Assembly (NCBI GenBank): GCA_014338405.1
Contig: JTDE01000227.1
Location: 2,351-66,350, forward strand
Length of the DNA stretch: 64,000 nt
Direction: 5' to 3'
Source of the DNA: Paragonimus skrjabini miyazakii
Taxonomy: Eukaryota > Platyhelminthes > Trematoda > Plagiorchiida > Troglotrematidae
Notes under the pieces: model-generated
Seen by the model: only the letters and a program-made list of their open reading frames with translations
Database searches by the model: none
Told to the model about the DNA's origin: nothing
Part shown: one piece after another, positions 23,690 to 35,905 of the stretch
Position numbering within the stretch: position 1 is the first letter of the stretch
Layout: each line of letters begins with the position of its first letter
Translations under genes and position numbers: made by a program

Positions 23690-23960
23690 CGCGAACTCTC
23701 GGACTAATAGGATCATCGTGTGAGCAATGCGGCCGATCACCGATGCGTATCTCGTAATGCTCGGATCAACCAACCTGGTCGCATAGTCTGCGATGATTCG
23801 GCCACGTACTTCACATGCCGGGTGAGCATCTGTCGCACCAAGCGTCATATACTGACATCACCGACATTTCGGTAAAACCGCGTGGTAGTCACGCGACGAT
23901 CAAACTTCAAGGTCTTGACCATACCATAAGGTGAAGTGGACAGGTGTTGCCTGTTTGGTT
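23690..23960 (+). mobile_element. Decayed LINE reverse transcriptase C-terminal fragment
   Basis: The run atcgtgtgagcaatg matches the LINE at 62.46 kb exactly, and the following bases keep its order: the W/F-G-H-V-L region as gattcggccacgtacttcacatgcc, then ctgtcgcaccaagcg. Frameshifts and stops break the reading throughout. It is a plus-strand remnant within the 22599-24965 intron. Confidence 0.55.
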
Positions 23961-24964
23961 AGGGTCCTAGTGACTATTCGAATTGTTAATTAGAAGCGCT
24001 ATTTTAAATAACAGTGCGTTAAAGTCAATAGCATGCATGCATTCACGCCCTTTCTACTTCAACCGCCTAAACCTGTTTTGTCACTCTTTATCCTTCTGAT
24101 AAAGTTTGCTTTTAGCATATTTTAAGTCACCTTTAAGGTGGGCGATTTTTCGAACCGCAGTGCCTTCTAAGTAGGACAATGGCCGTTATGAACAAGTGAA
24201 CGAATGAATGATTGATTGGAATAGTCAGTTCTATTTCCAAATGTGTCTGGTACTAATAGGATCCACCTTAATGGAAACAGCTCTCCTTCACTTAGCTGGT
24301 GATCATTAAGACCAACTGCTTGCAACAAACGTTTACAAGCTCTTACTGGACCATTAATGGACGCGTGTTCATTTGTGGGCAAGCCACCAGAAGCTGATCG
24401 ATTTAATTCGATAAGAAAATAAAGTACAACAGCTAACGAAAGTATTGAACTTGCATATTTTGTATGGGAAGAGAGATAAGCTAACTGTGTTGCTTATGAT
24501 AGTCTTGCACTAATTGTAGCCTTGTGCGATTTGTTATAGTAGAATATTTGAACTACACAAACAGGGAAGTTGAGAGTTTTCACTAAAAAATCATTGTGCA
24601 AAGCCACAACAGGCTATGTATATCTGTAATAAGTGTTTTCAAGCTGATTGGACCAGTTAGTCTGAAGACCGGAGTCAAAGCGGGTAAACGGGGTACAGCG
24701 GAAAATCCGATTAGGCTGAAAACTACCCAAGCGAAATCCAGAAAAACAATCGATATGTTTTGTCCCACGCGCTGAGCTGTGACCGTGAAAGATTTAGATA
24801 GTTCTTGTTTTCCTCACAACTTTGAACCACCCCTTCACAATTCCCAACGTCACACCTTCCTTTCTCTTATCGTTTGTGCACAGGCGCATGCAATTTTGTG
24901 ATCACTTCTAAAAAACGGTATTCCTATTTCCGATAATTCTATTCCTTATTTTTGTTTAATACAG

Positions 24965-25053
24965 ATACACAAGAAACAAAGAAGGGGCGCTTCCTATGGG
25001 ATGCTTGGGATCCAATGAACATGCTAACCAACCAGTTGGAATCGTTAGCTCAG
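24965..25053 (+). CDS. Exon of the large gene, 30 codons, phase 1 to 0
   Basis: Acceptor atttttgtttaatacag and donor gtattg. The joined codon G|AT starts D-T-Q-E-T-K-K-G-R-F-L-W-D-A-W-D-P-M-N-M, then L-T-N-Q-L-E-S-L-A-Q. The W-D-A-W-D-P-M block is distinctive, probably an ordered binding motif. It ends in phase 0, fitting 29719. Confidence 0.65.
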
Positions 25054-25147
25054 GTATTGTATATCATCCCCTTTGTTTTGTCTCTGTTAATTTCGCACTA
25101 GAGCTACAAGTTCGTGCAAGTATACAGATTTATTCCACTGTTTTCAG

Positions 25148-25171
25148 ATGCTGGATGTCAAACCCACTTAA
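25148..25171 (+). CDS. Possible alternative terminal exon, 7 codons plus stop
   Basis: After a short 94-base interval, acceptor ttccactgttttcag would add M-L-D-V-K-P-T and a TAA in the phase left by the 25053 exon. It has no good donor, so it would terminate the protein. The alternative, skipping to 29719, keeps the long frame. Confidence 0.22.
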   Translation: MLDVKPT

Positions 25172-25797
25172 CAGCCGATTCCGTCCCTAGCCTAACTTGT
25201 ATCATTATATAAATCATCATCTGTTTATATATCACGGGAACCTTTAGTTTCTATGCTTTCAGGGTGGCTCGGTCTCAAGTGTGGTTAACTGTGTTACTGT
25301 ACAGTCTTGAATTGACCATCATCATCGATGGCCACAATATCTCGGTGGTTGACATCGTACTTCCCCCCAGTGGGAAACATCTCCCGGCAAAAGAAGGACT
25401 TTCTTTGGTGTAGGCGTTTCATAATTGAGCGGACGTCATTTCATACCATAAAATCCGATTAATGTAAGTGTGACAGTGTAAGTTAGACAACGTTGCCTCG
25501 TCAAAGCCTTCGAAATATTCGTGCGTTCCGGATTGATACTGGAATCTCATTAGGATTAAATTATTACACACTACTTATAAGGAGTTATACCATCAGATGA
25601 TCGTAGCTCACACTTTCTAATGATGATCATGCGCTCAATAGACAATGTTGAACAGTCGAAGTAAATAGTAACTATAATACTATCGGCATGTCGTCTGGAC
25701 TTGAAAGATAGGAGAGGAAATCAGTTGTAAGATATCCGCATCACATTTAGTACAAGTGAAATCAAACGATTTGGGTGTCGTGGTTATCACATTATTG

Positions 25798-25991
25798 ATA
25801 AATCGGTTGGGAACAACACAACGTAACGAGTAAGTTGTAATATTCTACGTTTCAACCACTTTGGGTGACCTTTCTCAAGAGTGTTGTAATGGACTTTTGA
25901 TTCCAACACTTCCGAGGAAGGCCATCCAAGGTGGTTGAAACGTAGAGTATTGCAAGTTGTTTGTAACGTTGTGTTATTCTCAATCGATTTA
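25798..25991. repeat. Imperfect inverted repeat, two arms of about 90 bases
   Basis: The left arm (25798-25889) and right arm (25902-25991) are reverse complements with few mismatches, separated by about 12 bases. The right arm carries, in order, aacac (25905-25909), cgagga (25913-25918), gaaac (25937-25941) and gtgtt (25971-25975). Together with a third copy at 23545-23640 this is a mobile repeat present as a tail-to-tail pair. Its class is not known to me. Confidence 0.75.
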
Positions 25992-25999
25992 CCATTGAG

Positions 26000-28900
26000 G
26001 GTGAACTGATAAAATAACCGACATTACATCGTCCATCACTTGCTGTCTTGCAATAGTGTGGTTGCACCCGACCCGAAATACTGTCAGACTGCTCAGCCAA
26101 GGGTTAGATAACGAGATTCGAATCCACGAACCCTTGAGTGACAGAACAATACTAAGAGCATTGTTTTATCTGGACACAAGGTCAGACCAATGAGAACTAT
26201 ATGCGGAAGAAAATTACGTCCTGAAGGTAGCCATTTAGTTGGTTACGGTCTCACGAATATACAAAAATGTGCTGAGCACGGCTTGCTTCTTTTTGTCCTC
26301 CGAATGACTGGCTTTTAATTCATATTGCGACTGCATCATCTGAGTGAACCGTTTCAGCTGTTCAGTTTTTAAAACGAAATCGCGATTACGTTTCGCGCAA
26401 GTGGTCGAGGTTGAAGAGCGTCGCTCACATGTTCCAGCTGCCAGTTGTTTGGCGTGGTTTTAGCGTGATTGAGGGAGCACAATTACTGGTACAAAAGCCT
26501 TACATTATTTTTTTTAGTTGAGTCTAGATCGGATTTTAGATTGCCAGAACTTTGTGTGGAACTAATCACGAACAGAGTTATGTACTTTAGTGACTCACCT
26601 TGAAGCCAGCGTGTAATTTTATTGCTTTTAATTCGGTGTGATTGTCGTGTTGTTTCATCTTGGGGGAGGGGGACAAGATCCAGTTCAAGTGGTAGGAAAG
26701 AATTCCTTTATGGTTTTTGAAAATTTGTTTATCCACTGTGGGGATACTTACTACGTCATCTTGGGGGGTTATCCCAGGGAACTCACTGTAGTGACACGAA
26801 GGTGCCATACAATTCTGAAACGAAAAGAAGGAAATCCCTCTGAGCGGTAAAAAAAATATCAAGGAACAAAGTCACTCTGTGAATCAGTACTTCTGAGCCC
26901 AGACAATTAACATCAAGATAATGTGTTTTGAATACAAACAACTGGGTTGCCAGTGTGAGACTGCGTTGTAGCTTTTACTGTCCCGCCTCAAGAATTGTCC
27001 TTGCTCCGCAAGAAACCGTATTATGTCCAATTTTATCTGCGTGATGTAGATTCTCAGGCTAACCGAACGGTAACGAGAGTTCATGACATATATCCGGAGT
27101 TCTGCATACTTGGTTTATGTGATGAAAAATCTCTTGTTTTTTTACCATCGAATAGTTTGTTCTACTGTTCAGAAATAGTAGGCCATAAAATACTGGTGGG
27201 CCTAAAATTGTTGCCAAATAACTCCAATTGAAAACCCAGTTGTTAGATGGAGTTACCTACAAATCAGTAAAATAAAATGTGTAATTTATTCATTCCATAA
27301 TTTTTTGTTCATTTTATTTTCGAGCCTCCACAATAATGAAGGCCACGATTTGGCAAACTGCTAATCGATTTGACTTTGTTGAATCGTCATTTATCATTTG
27401 CTGTAATGTGTTTGATTCTTATCCTAGGTACGGTTCCAACAGAAAGATTTGTAGGAAAATTCACTAACTTGTGTGTTAACATCTAAGGTGGCGTTCCTCT
27501 TAGCCATATAGATTTGGGGTTAACAATATGAACTGAGTGATTGGAAATACGTGAACTCAAATAACTTTCGTTCTCCTATCAATTTATACTTAATACATCG
27601 ATAAGTTATCTAACACATATCTACAATTTTATACATGCCCACTTTCTCATGTTACAAGTGTCCACTGTTTGATCTGATGAGCGATCCCAGCACGCACATG
27701 GCACAGAAATCATTCATGTATTTATCCAAGCAACCAATAACTTTGTCAAATGTGTGCGAATTCATGATTCTCAAGTGAATCTTTGAAGCCCTTTAAATAC
27801 TGCATTAGGTATCACGAAACTATATAACATAGACCGGGCAAAATAATAATGTGTTTTTATTGAATGAAAACAGCAGAACATAATTAAAGTTTGTGTACAA
27901 CTTGAAAACATAAATCTCAGGCAGCGTTTGTAAATAATCCATTACCTTTGATAAACATGGATCAATTGAATGAAGGGTAATAACGAAAATAGTTTTTGTC
28001 GAAAGAAAATACTAAAAATATCAGCTAAAACATATAAATAACTTTCGTACAAGCCTCGTGTGACGTAATCACGACTATGTCTAATTGTATGTCCGATTGA
28101 ACAGCAAAGCAATTGATTAAAACAAAAAGGTTACAACTACTTACGATTTCTGTCCTTAACAATGTTAAACAGCGCTGTATACGAGTCGATCACATTGAAC
28201 TGATATTGACGTATTTAGTATTCTGGTGTTCGATAATCATTAAAATCTGGAATTGTGGAAAAGCTGAAACCTTCATCACACAATAGAAACACCCAAATCG
28301 CTGGATCTGATTAGTCGCAGTCTCCTGAAAAGTCACAAGTGGATTATAACGCCCAACCTGGAAGACAACCATAACCTATCGTTACCAACTTACTAATATT
28401 TAGTCCTCTTTTTTTCTCTTCATCAAATCATTGGTTAGCCAAACCTGAACGAAGAGCTTAGCTGTGAATGCATTCTGTGACAAGTAGTAGGCTAGCAGTT
28501 CCACCGCATACACAAATAATTTAAATCTATGTATTCCAGAGAGTTCACTGAGAGACCACATTTTATCTTCTCTGTCAAAAATTCGTCTCCTAACTTTTCT
28601 GTTGCTTACAATGTACACCATTGTACGAGTGATCTTCAAGCAATTTTTTTACTGGGTATTGTAACAGACGTATGCTTGAGTGTTAGTATTTAAAAGAACT
28701 TTTTTTTATACTTCCATCACAGTTTTCACCTTGACAATTTCGCATCAAAAACTGACATACAGTCAGATTCATTAAAAAGGTTTCACTGGTGGACAAAAAT
28801 AGTCGGGATAGTCAACACTGGTTAGTTGATTTGGATCTGACACGAAGCGGGGCACACTACTCACCCACAACTCGTTGCACTGTTGCATGTACACTAGCTG

Positions 28901-29700
28901 AATCTACACTCGTTCAGAGGGTTCTTAGTATTGTTTACTAGTCAGTACCGATCAATTGCATGACTACCGCTCAACACCACCTATCCAAGCAAACAAAACT
29001 TCACTGAACTTATCGCAATTCGGGCGTGTAGAGTAACAAAATGTGGCAAGCGATTGAGATGTAGATGGTGGACTAATGAATCTTGGTTCCGCCTCAGAAA
29101 TGCACGCAAAGTATTACGCGTGTGAAAGCGCTAGGATGAGAGATTCAACTAGACATTGCCACAATACAAGACGACGGTGATTCGGTCCAGATATGAGCTG
29201 CAGTCCGGTTAACTGGATGGACTTAGTTGATATAGATCCCAATGGAAATGCTCTTAGCCGAAGGAGCATTTACTGCTCATATTGTCCACCCATAACGATT
29301 AAGTGCACTTTGGGGTGCGTTGTTCATTTTTATCCGGTGTGCTTTATTCGGGCAACGGCGGAACGGTGGCAGCTAAGGCGAGTCTATGTGATATTCGGTC
29401 AATCGAACGGTGTGTATTGTTTCGCCAAGGTCACCTTGACGATCGATAACACGGAGCAATCACACGTGCGTGAAAGTGCAGAGAAGTGAGGGCGCTGATC
29501 ATATCTCTTCCCACGTCAGGTCCTGGACATCCATGAGGTAATGGACTCTGATCATCTGTTTTTTCAATGTGTGCATTCATGTGTAATTTGTACGGGTTGA
29601 GCGCTGAGGACCGCCATGCTCCCACGCTTTTGTTCAACATTGTACCAACCCTCTCTTATGCTTTTGCTGACACGATCATTCTCCATCCTCTTAGTTGCGC
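26000..29700. other. Intron region, no supported exon
   Basis: This is the bulk of the intron between 25053 and 29719. Some open frames exist (plus 26995-27231; minus 28190-28372 and 28400-28639), but none has both splice sites in a fitting phase. The 27.3-28.2 kb part is AT-rich. An attcgaatccacgaaccc segment at 26115 resembles part of a decayed SINE, also seen near 52.2 kb. Confidence 0.4.
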
Positions 29701-29718
29701 TCCCTGTCTCTGTTTTAG

Positions 29719-29941
29719 CCTTCAGTCTCACAACCTGAAGCAGGCACACTGGGATTGAATTCTACACCACCATATCATTCTGGACAGCTTAACACATGTT
29801 CTTCCGCTGCGCCGTACGGAGATATTAACCGTGTGCAATCTTTGCCTGACACTTTGCACGATCCAAAACAGTTTCGTTCCGCTGAAAGGGAGTACAGCAT
29901 TCCTGTTCGCACACTCAACCATCCTGCGCTGATAAGTTGTC
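29719..29941 (+). CDS. Exon of the large gene, 74 codons, phase 0 to 1
   Basis: Acceptor ctgtctctgttttag and strong donor gtaagt. The frame begins P-S-V-S-Q-P-E-A-G-T-L-G-L-N and has Y-G-D-I-N-R-V-Q-S-L-P-D and S-I-P-V-R-T-L-N-H-P. It starts in phase 0 after the 24965 exon and ends on one base, matching the acceptor at 30063 (codon C|GA, Arg). Confidence 0.7.
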
Positions 29942-30062
29942 GTAAGTTACATTTTGTTGTGTATATTGCTTACGTGGTTGCGCAGTCTTCTGTACCACTG
30001 GACGGCATTTCCTTGTATCCCAGTGATTCACATATACGCATCAAGTAGTTTGATATTGACAG

Positions 30063-30131
30063 GAAACCAAAAACATCTCCGAGTGAAATTGGTTGAACTC
30101 CTTGCTGAACATCACCAGTTGAAAATCGTCA
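30063..30131 (+). CDS. Exon of the large gene, about 22 codons, phase 1 start
   Basis: Acceptor gtttgatattgacag follows a 121-base intron. The frame reads N-Q-K-H-L-R-V-K-L-V-E-L-L-A-E-H-H-Q-L-K, a good amphipathic helix, before a TGA six bases past the end. The donor is unclear: gtagtt at 30132 leaves phase 1, gtcagt at 30128 leaves phase 0, and only the latter links directly to 31140. Confidence 0.55.
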
Positions 30132-31139
30132 GTAGTTGATAATTACACCTTGTCATCATAACTACAGTACACAAGGATGCTCGTAGTACACAGTTAAATA
30201 AATATGTGAATCCCTATTATTCAAGCAGGACAGGAGAAATGACCTAATGTACGAAACCTCTAGGTGCCTAGTGTCAAACTGTCAAGAACTGTAGTTTGTT
30301 TGTATTGTCACATTTATCGTGTAATACACAATTTTTTGCTACAGAGAACATATTTAGACTTCACTTTAATCGATTTATGCTTCTTAGTTTACCGTTTTCA
30401 GTGGAGAACACTGATTCGTTATTTGTTACTAAAATTCAGCTAATTTTTTGTTGTTGTTCCGGTTTCCAAGCCGACTGGAATCTGTTTGTAATTTATTTTC
30501 AAAGACAGCTATACTGTTTGTATTTGAGAGTGAAAGATTCTCTCACACTACTTCCCGTCATTGCATTGCCTGACCATTCACGAGTGTCGTTTGCCCGGTT
30601 ATTATGCACGGGTGCTTCTATATGTGTCTAGGGTGATGTTGTTTGCTATCGACTGGCGAGACAAATACAATCCGAAATATGATTTATTGTTAAGTTCGGA
30701 TGACAGATATGGTTGTCGGTCGTTCTACGTGACCTTTGCTGAGTGCCGGTTATTCTCTGACTTGTCGGTTGTCACACTGCCATCAGTTATGAGTGACGAG
30801 GTCCCGGAAATTTTCTGTCCTGTAGCACGAAAAGTAGTCAACATAAACCCACTGTCATTTTTACGGTTTACACGCTCACAAAAAGTCGACTATGACGTTC
30901 GGTACTGGGAATCGAATGCACCTACATAGATGTATAGTGAGTACAAAGTAACAGTCATGTGCATATTCTGCGCGGTTCGCCAAGCAAAACCACTTATTTT
31001 CCTTGACACTGTGGGTGATTGTGCCTATCTTCTAGCAGTTTTATTTAACTTTCACTCCGTTTGATTTAGTCTGTAGTTGTTATCTATTTGGTAATGCGTT
31101 ATGTTAGATGCTTAGTCCCATCCAGCAGAATGTTTTCAG

Positions 31140-31218
31140 TCTGAAACGATGTCATCCGGTCTTGACGATACATTATCTTTTGGATTGTGTTCGTTTCGTC
31201 ACTCGGTCAAAAACATCG
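31140..31218 (+). CDS. Exon of the large gene, 26 codons, phase 0 to 1
   Basis: Acceptor gcagaatgttttcag and donor gtagga. It reads S-E-T-M-S-S-G-L-D-D-T-L-S-F-G-L then S-F-R-H-S-V-K-N-I. The trailing G joins GT of the 34619 exon to make Gly. The incoming phase needs the 30127 end of the previous exon. Confidence 0.55.
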
Positions 31219-31876
31219 GTAGGATTCTAATGGTCTACGCTTCTATCTTGCGCCACCATGGCAAACTAGGCACTAGGTTACCACCGTCCTTTCGGATGCA
31301 TACATGGGTGTTAAGCGACCGGATAAGACTCCTGAACGATGGAAAGTGCAGTTGGTTCTTTTAGATTGATGGCTACACGACTTTCACTTACAATACGATA
31401 TGCTGAATCATATGTACTAGATACGGTTAAGCTATTGTAACAGGTGTCTCAGTAAAGTCGCGTTTGACCAGTGCGGTTATGTTACGCCAGTGTCTTGGAT
31501 TGCGATTTATGAGCATGTGACTGGTTACGATGCAGTCGACAGATTGCACCTGTGCCCCTTCTCTCCTCCTCCTCATTAACATCATCACCATCATGATCGT
31601 CATGGTCGCTAAAATCATTTTCAGCTTTGAACCGTGCCTTTGGCTTCTATTTCTCAGGATTATCGTCGGCCCTGATATTGGTCCACGGAGTATTAGAGTA
31701 GTAAAAAAATATGAAAGTATACAAAAGAAAAAGGAGGCGAAAGAAAGAGAGACAATCGGTTGAGCATTATGAAAAAGCAGAGTGAAAAACCCCTCGGATA
31801 AAGGCTCGTCATTGATGACTACACACTCCCAAGTCAGAGGGTGTTTCTAGCCAGCGATACAGAGGCTCGCCAGCTC

Positions 31877-31944
31877 CACAATCACGTAGACGGTACCTGC
31901 CAACCTTACTCAAGGCTTTCATAGTTGGTGACTACGTGATTGTG
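31877..31944. repeat. Perfect 13-bp inverted repeat
   Basis: CACAATCACGTAG at 31877-31889 is exactly reverse-complemented at 31932-31944 with 42 bases between. No transposase frame or target duplication is visible nearby, so this may be a small hairpin or the relic of a palindromic element. Confidence 0.5.
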
Positions 31945-31949
31945 TGCCC

Positions 31950-34600
31950 ATTTTTCGGTTTCATCGAACCATCAGCAGCTACGTCGAACAATGCTTGTTG
32001 GAACAGACGCTCCACTACCATACAGAGTAAATGGTCCAACCAGAGAAGATTGCGTATTTTCATTATCCTGGGCTATCAGTCGTGAACTTGCGTATCTCTT
32101 ATATGCGCGTCGATGGACTGTTGCGTTCCCCACACACTCATTTGATAGAGACTAACTGCCGGAGAGAATGGTGATCGAATACCGAGGTTTCGGTTGTATG
32201 TTCCACACGAATGGGCCATGTATATGATCTAAAGACCCAAACTGAGCTTTCACATGCATTATAAACATTGCTTTCAATCAACTAGTGGATGGCAGTCGTA
32301 ATGGCTGTCCATGTCTCAGAGTGGCAAGTCACGCTGACTTTTCGGTCAGAAAGATGCAGTTATTTACGTACCTGCTGGTGTTAGATCATTTGCCTGTACC
32401 AAAGTGACGTTGTTGGTGTAAAAGTCTGTGGTTATGTGCTTCGTTTAACCGAATTGTTAGAGCGCGACTTCCAGGACGCACTGCAGAGCACAATTTTAGG
32501 TCGCTGAGGCCGGTTTTGATGTCAGAAAAGTTCTGTAAGAATCAGTTAGTGCATTTGTTTGGTCATGTTTGTTTCCTTGTTGGGGTATACAGTACACTGC
32601 ACGGACAAAACATTGATATTAGTTTGTCGGTCTGATAATGACTTTAGTAAAAAGTATACACTTAAACTTATGCTGCGAATCACCCTTGATACGTTTTAAA
32701 ATGTTTCAATAAATCCCGTATCTCTATCCGGTTGTGTCTCTTTCTGTATAACTTGGATTCCATTATTGTACAATATCAACATTTAATGGGCCTCTATAGT
32801 TGCGAACCTTCAGTACAACCAGCTTTGGATATTTCTACACAGTCGCTGTCTCAGTGTGTGACAAGCAAAATGACCAAGTGTGCAGTTTTATTTTCTTCCC
32901 ATTGAGGTTCCGTCACATCCGTAATCGGTTTGTCTAAATTGCTTCGGTCTGATAGCCTCTTTTCTCAAGGATTGAGCAAAAGTAGGTCAGCGTAACTTTT
33001 CCTCATTGTCGTCTATCAGGAGTATATACAGGATAGCTACAATTGTTCGAACTCTACACAAACCTGTCATATGTTTTAACGTACACAGTTTCATAGTGTT
33101 TGTTGGCTGTAACGATCATCGTTCGTCTTCTACTGAACAGTGGTTATGGTGGTTTGCTTAATTTATCTCAAAACTGACAACCGCAAGAATATGAGCTGCG
33201 ATGTCCTGGTCCTCAACCTTTTCTGTTACCTCACGACACACTGCGAATATAGATAGGATACACCAAAATGTCAACTTCACCTTGCTGTATCTTATTGAAG
33301 TTTTGAGTCTCGATCGCTATCAGCAATCCTGCTGAATTGAATCAGTCTATGTAATACAACAAACGAATATAGGATTACATCAACTGCGATGACTTAATGA
33401 GGCACAATGTTCAGAACAGTTTATGGATGCTGTGAATCGGATGCGTACTTGTTTGATGGAGTGTTGAATGATAAACTAATGCTGATGGTACATCGTTCCA
33501 CATACGACTAGATATGTGTTGGTATGTGACAAAGCTTATTTTATATTTGTGAATACTTGGGCGTATCATAAACGATGATTATAATATTACTATATAAGAT
33601 GTTCACAAAAGTTTACGACCATTGATTTTACTATAACGTCCTCAAAATATCCCATATAATACCCAGTATCATGTGGATAGAATTTCAAGTTCACGGTTCT
33701 CAATCCGCGTGAATCCATTTTGTCCAAGTTCTTTCTGGTCATATACTGTTCCATAAGATGATCTACGTACACATGAAAAACAAACGTTCAAATGAACAAT
33801 GTGGTCGTTGTAGTATAATGCATTCGGTACAATTTTTCTGTCTGTGAAATACAACAAATGCACCGTGAGAGTCAATTAAAATATTACTCGAAAATTAGAG
33901 TAAGATAGTTCTTATGTGACATAGATGAACGTTCCGCATTCATACTGAAGGATAATCCGGATTGTCGTTTTAAGCTATTGTAATTTGGCATCTCGTGCTG
34001 CAAGCCACAAAACTAATAAATTTTACTTCTTAAATAATAAAGTTTCGTATTGTTTTTGAAACGAATTTTCAGTTGTGATACACTGAACCTTCATATCTAG
34101 CACATTTGTGATTTCTCGAAAAGTGCTACCCATGTCAACCTTGCGAATACATATTTTGTATAAATCCTTGTATTCTCATGAGGTCACAATAACTGACGTA
34201 TGATCCCTGTTTCTCACAGACAATGCGGAGATTCTTATCAGGCAAGATACAAAAAACCTGTAGGAATCCCTGGACACAAGTTGCCAACGAATTCAATTTT
34301 CATATTGAGATCTGTTAATCTCAGCTGATTTCACGTTCTCTGCAAAATGTATTTGCGAGAATTGTATGAACTTATGACAGTCAGGGATAGAAATTTTATG
34401 ATTGCTTACTGATTTACCTTTTGTACAGTGACGGTGGGTGGATCTTGTGTTTTATATTCATTGTTTTTGTTGCGGTGCTGATCCTGGTAAACACCACACG
34501 GTGACTGTGACATTTCATTGATTCCACGTACTCTATATCCCAACAGTGTTTTGCACAAGATTGTAGGCACTTTTTTACTTCCATATGAAACAAATGATTT
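31950..34600. other. Intron region without supported features
   Basis: Part of the 31219-34618 intron. Open frames are short. An AT-rich stretch lies near 33.5-34.1 kb. Nothing recognisable as coding or mobile was seen. Confidence 0.4.
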
Positions 34601-34618
34601 GCAATCTGTACGTTTTAG

Positions 34619-34848
34619 GTAGCGAATCAGATCTGCTTAATCGACTCTGGTGTTTTCAAAAAATAGACGAGACGGCCTCAGCTTTTCGTTTGTCGACTGT
34701 TGACGTTCAATCTCATGGCGCTGGCGATAGAGCTTCAATCCAGAGGTATTTATGTTCAGAACGAGTAGAGTTAGACGAAAATGGTGCCAACTCACACATG
34801 CTATCGCAAACCTGCAACAGTTCAAACCGGGCGGAATCTCCCGATCTG
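34619..34848 (+). CDS. Exon of the large gene, 77 codons, phase 1 to 0
   Basis: Acceptor caatctgtacgttttag and strong donor gtaaga. The reading is S-E-S-D-L-L-N-R-L-W-C-F-Q-K-I-D-E-T-A-S, then Ser/Asn-rich to R-A-E-S-P-D-L. The first part looks helical and ordered. Phases fit 31218 before it, and 35906 or 37247 after it. Confidence 0.7.
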
Positions 34849-35905
34849 GTAAGACAATCAGATCACAATATGTCATTTTCCATTTGGGTTAACTGATTAC
34901 AAACTGAACTATCGTTCTGTAGTAGAAGTCCGTATGCATTAGCATGATAATGATATTTACCCGTTTTTGTTCCATTTACTATTGAGATTTCACTTTGCTA
35001 CTGCAGTTGGATTGTTCCGTTTCATGCGCTATAGTGCTTAAACGTGTTGAAAATACCTAACTTTTACACAGTGGTGTGGGAAAACGTTAATCGATAACAG
35101 AAACTTCCTTGAACGGAACTTAGTTTTTGAAATTCCGGTGTTTTAACTCAACTAGTTATTAAGATGCTAGCGCAGAAAACAAATTTATTGTAAGTGATTG
35201 CAAAACGAGCTCTGTATGGTAACCTTCTTTCAGTTTTCACTATTCTGACCCATTAATTATTTTTTATCTCACTGGTATCGCATTCACTCACTTGCAACAT
35301 TTACATTACTGAACCCGAGTAATCGCCCCATTCTGTAATGTTTTTTGCTAAAGTCTAGGTGTCACTTTTGCTAGGTCTAACCACTAGGACATCACATGAA
35401 CAAGACTCAGTTGTACTTGTTTGCAGATGGAGCTAACCGAGAAGCGAGGGCTTTGGTTTTTATTTTACCTTAGTCAATATCCATGAAATGTTTACCAACA
35501 GAATATTTTATTAGTAATTTCTGATTTGTTACCTTTCAGAATAACCTGTAGGCAGCCGATAATTTAGTTTATCGGTAGCCTCTTACGCTCGACACAGCAC
35601 ATCAGCCGATGATGTGGCTGTTTTGCAGTTTGTTTGAACGATGCTCGGAATTCCTCGAAAATGCATAAAGTGAACAGTATAGAAAGTTGATACTTTATGC
35701 TCCTCCGTATGTCTGATCTGAGGGAAATGGAATTGACGACATTTTTGTGACCAACTTATTTTAGATATACTTGGTTCATATGACAACTTTTTGTGGTTTA
35801 TTGAACGTTTCGAATTTCAACAGGATCTTTTTGCTAACGAGAAGTGGTTCAAAGGCTTGCGTCTGGGCTACTGAAACTTCACAACTTTTCACTCCTTATC
35901 ACAAG

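Noticed and set aside
26110..26130. B-box-like attcgaatcc taken for a tRNA gene
   Set aside because: No A box lies at the right distance and no cloverleaf forms. At most it is a SINE relic.
26995..27231. Plus-strand frame reading R-K-K-P-Y-Y-V-Q-F-Y-L-R-D
   Set aside because: It looks protein-like, but the acceptor is weak, and exon 25053 already joins 29719 in phase 0.
28190..28639. Two adjacent minus-strand open frames separated by a possible 36-base mini-intron
   Set aside because: A TAA precedes the donor in the coding frame, no phase joins the two, and no domain is seen. AATAAA on the minus strand near 27855 is too common in AT-rich DNA to count.
30296..30929. Two long overlapping plus-strand frames
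   Set aside because: Neither has splice support in the needed phase between 30131 and 31140, and no homology is recognised.
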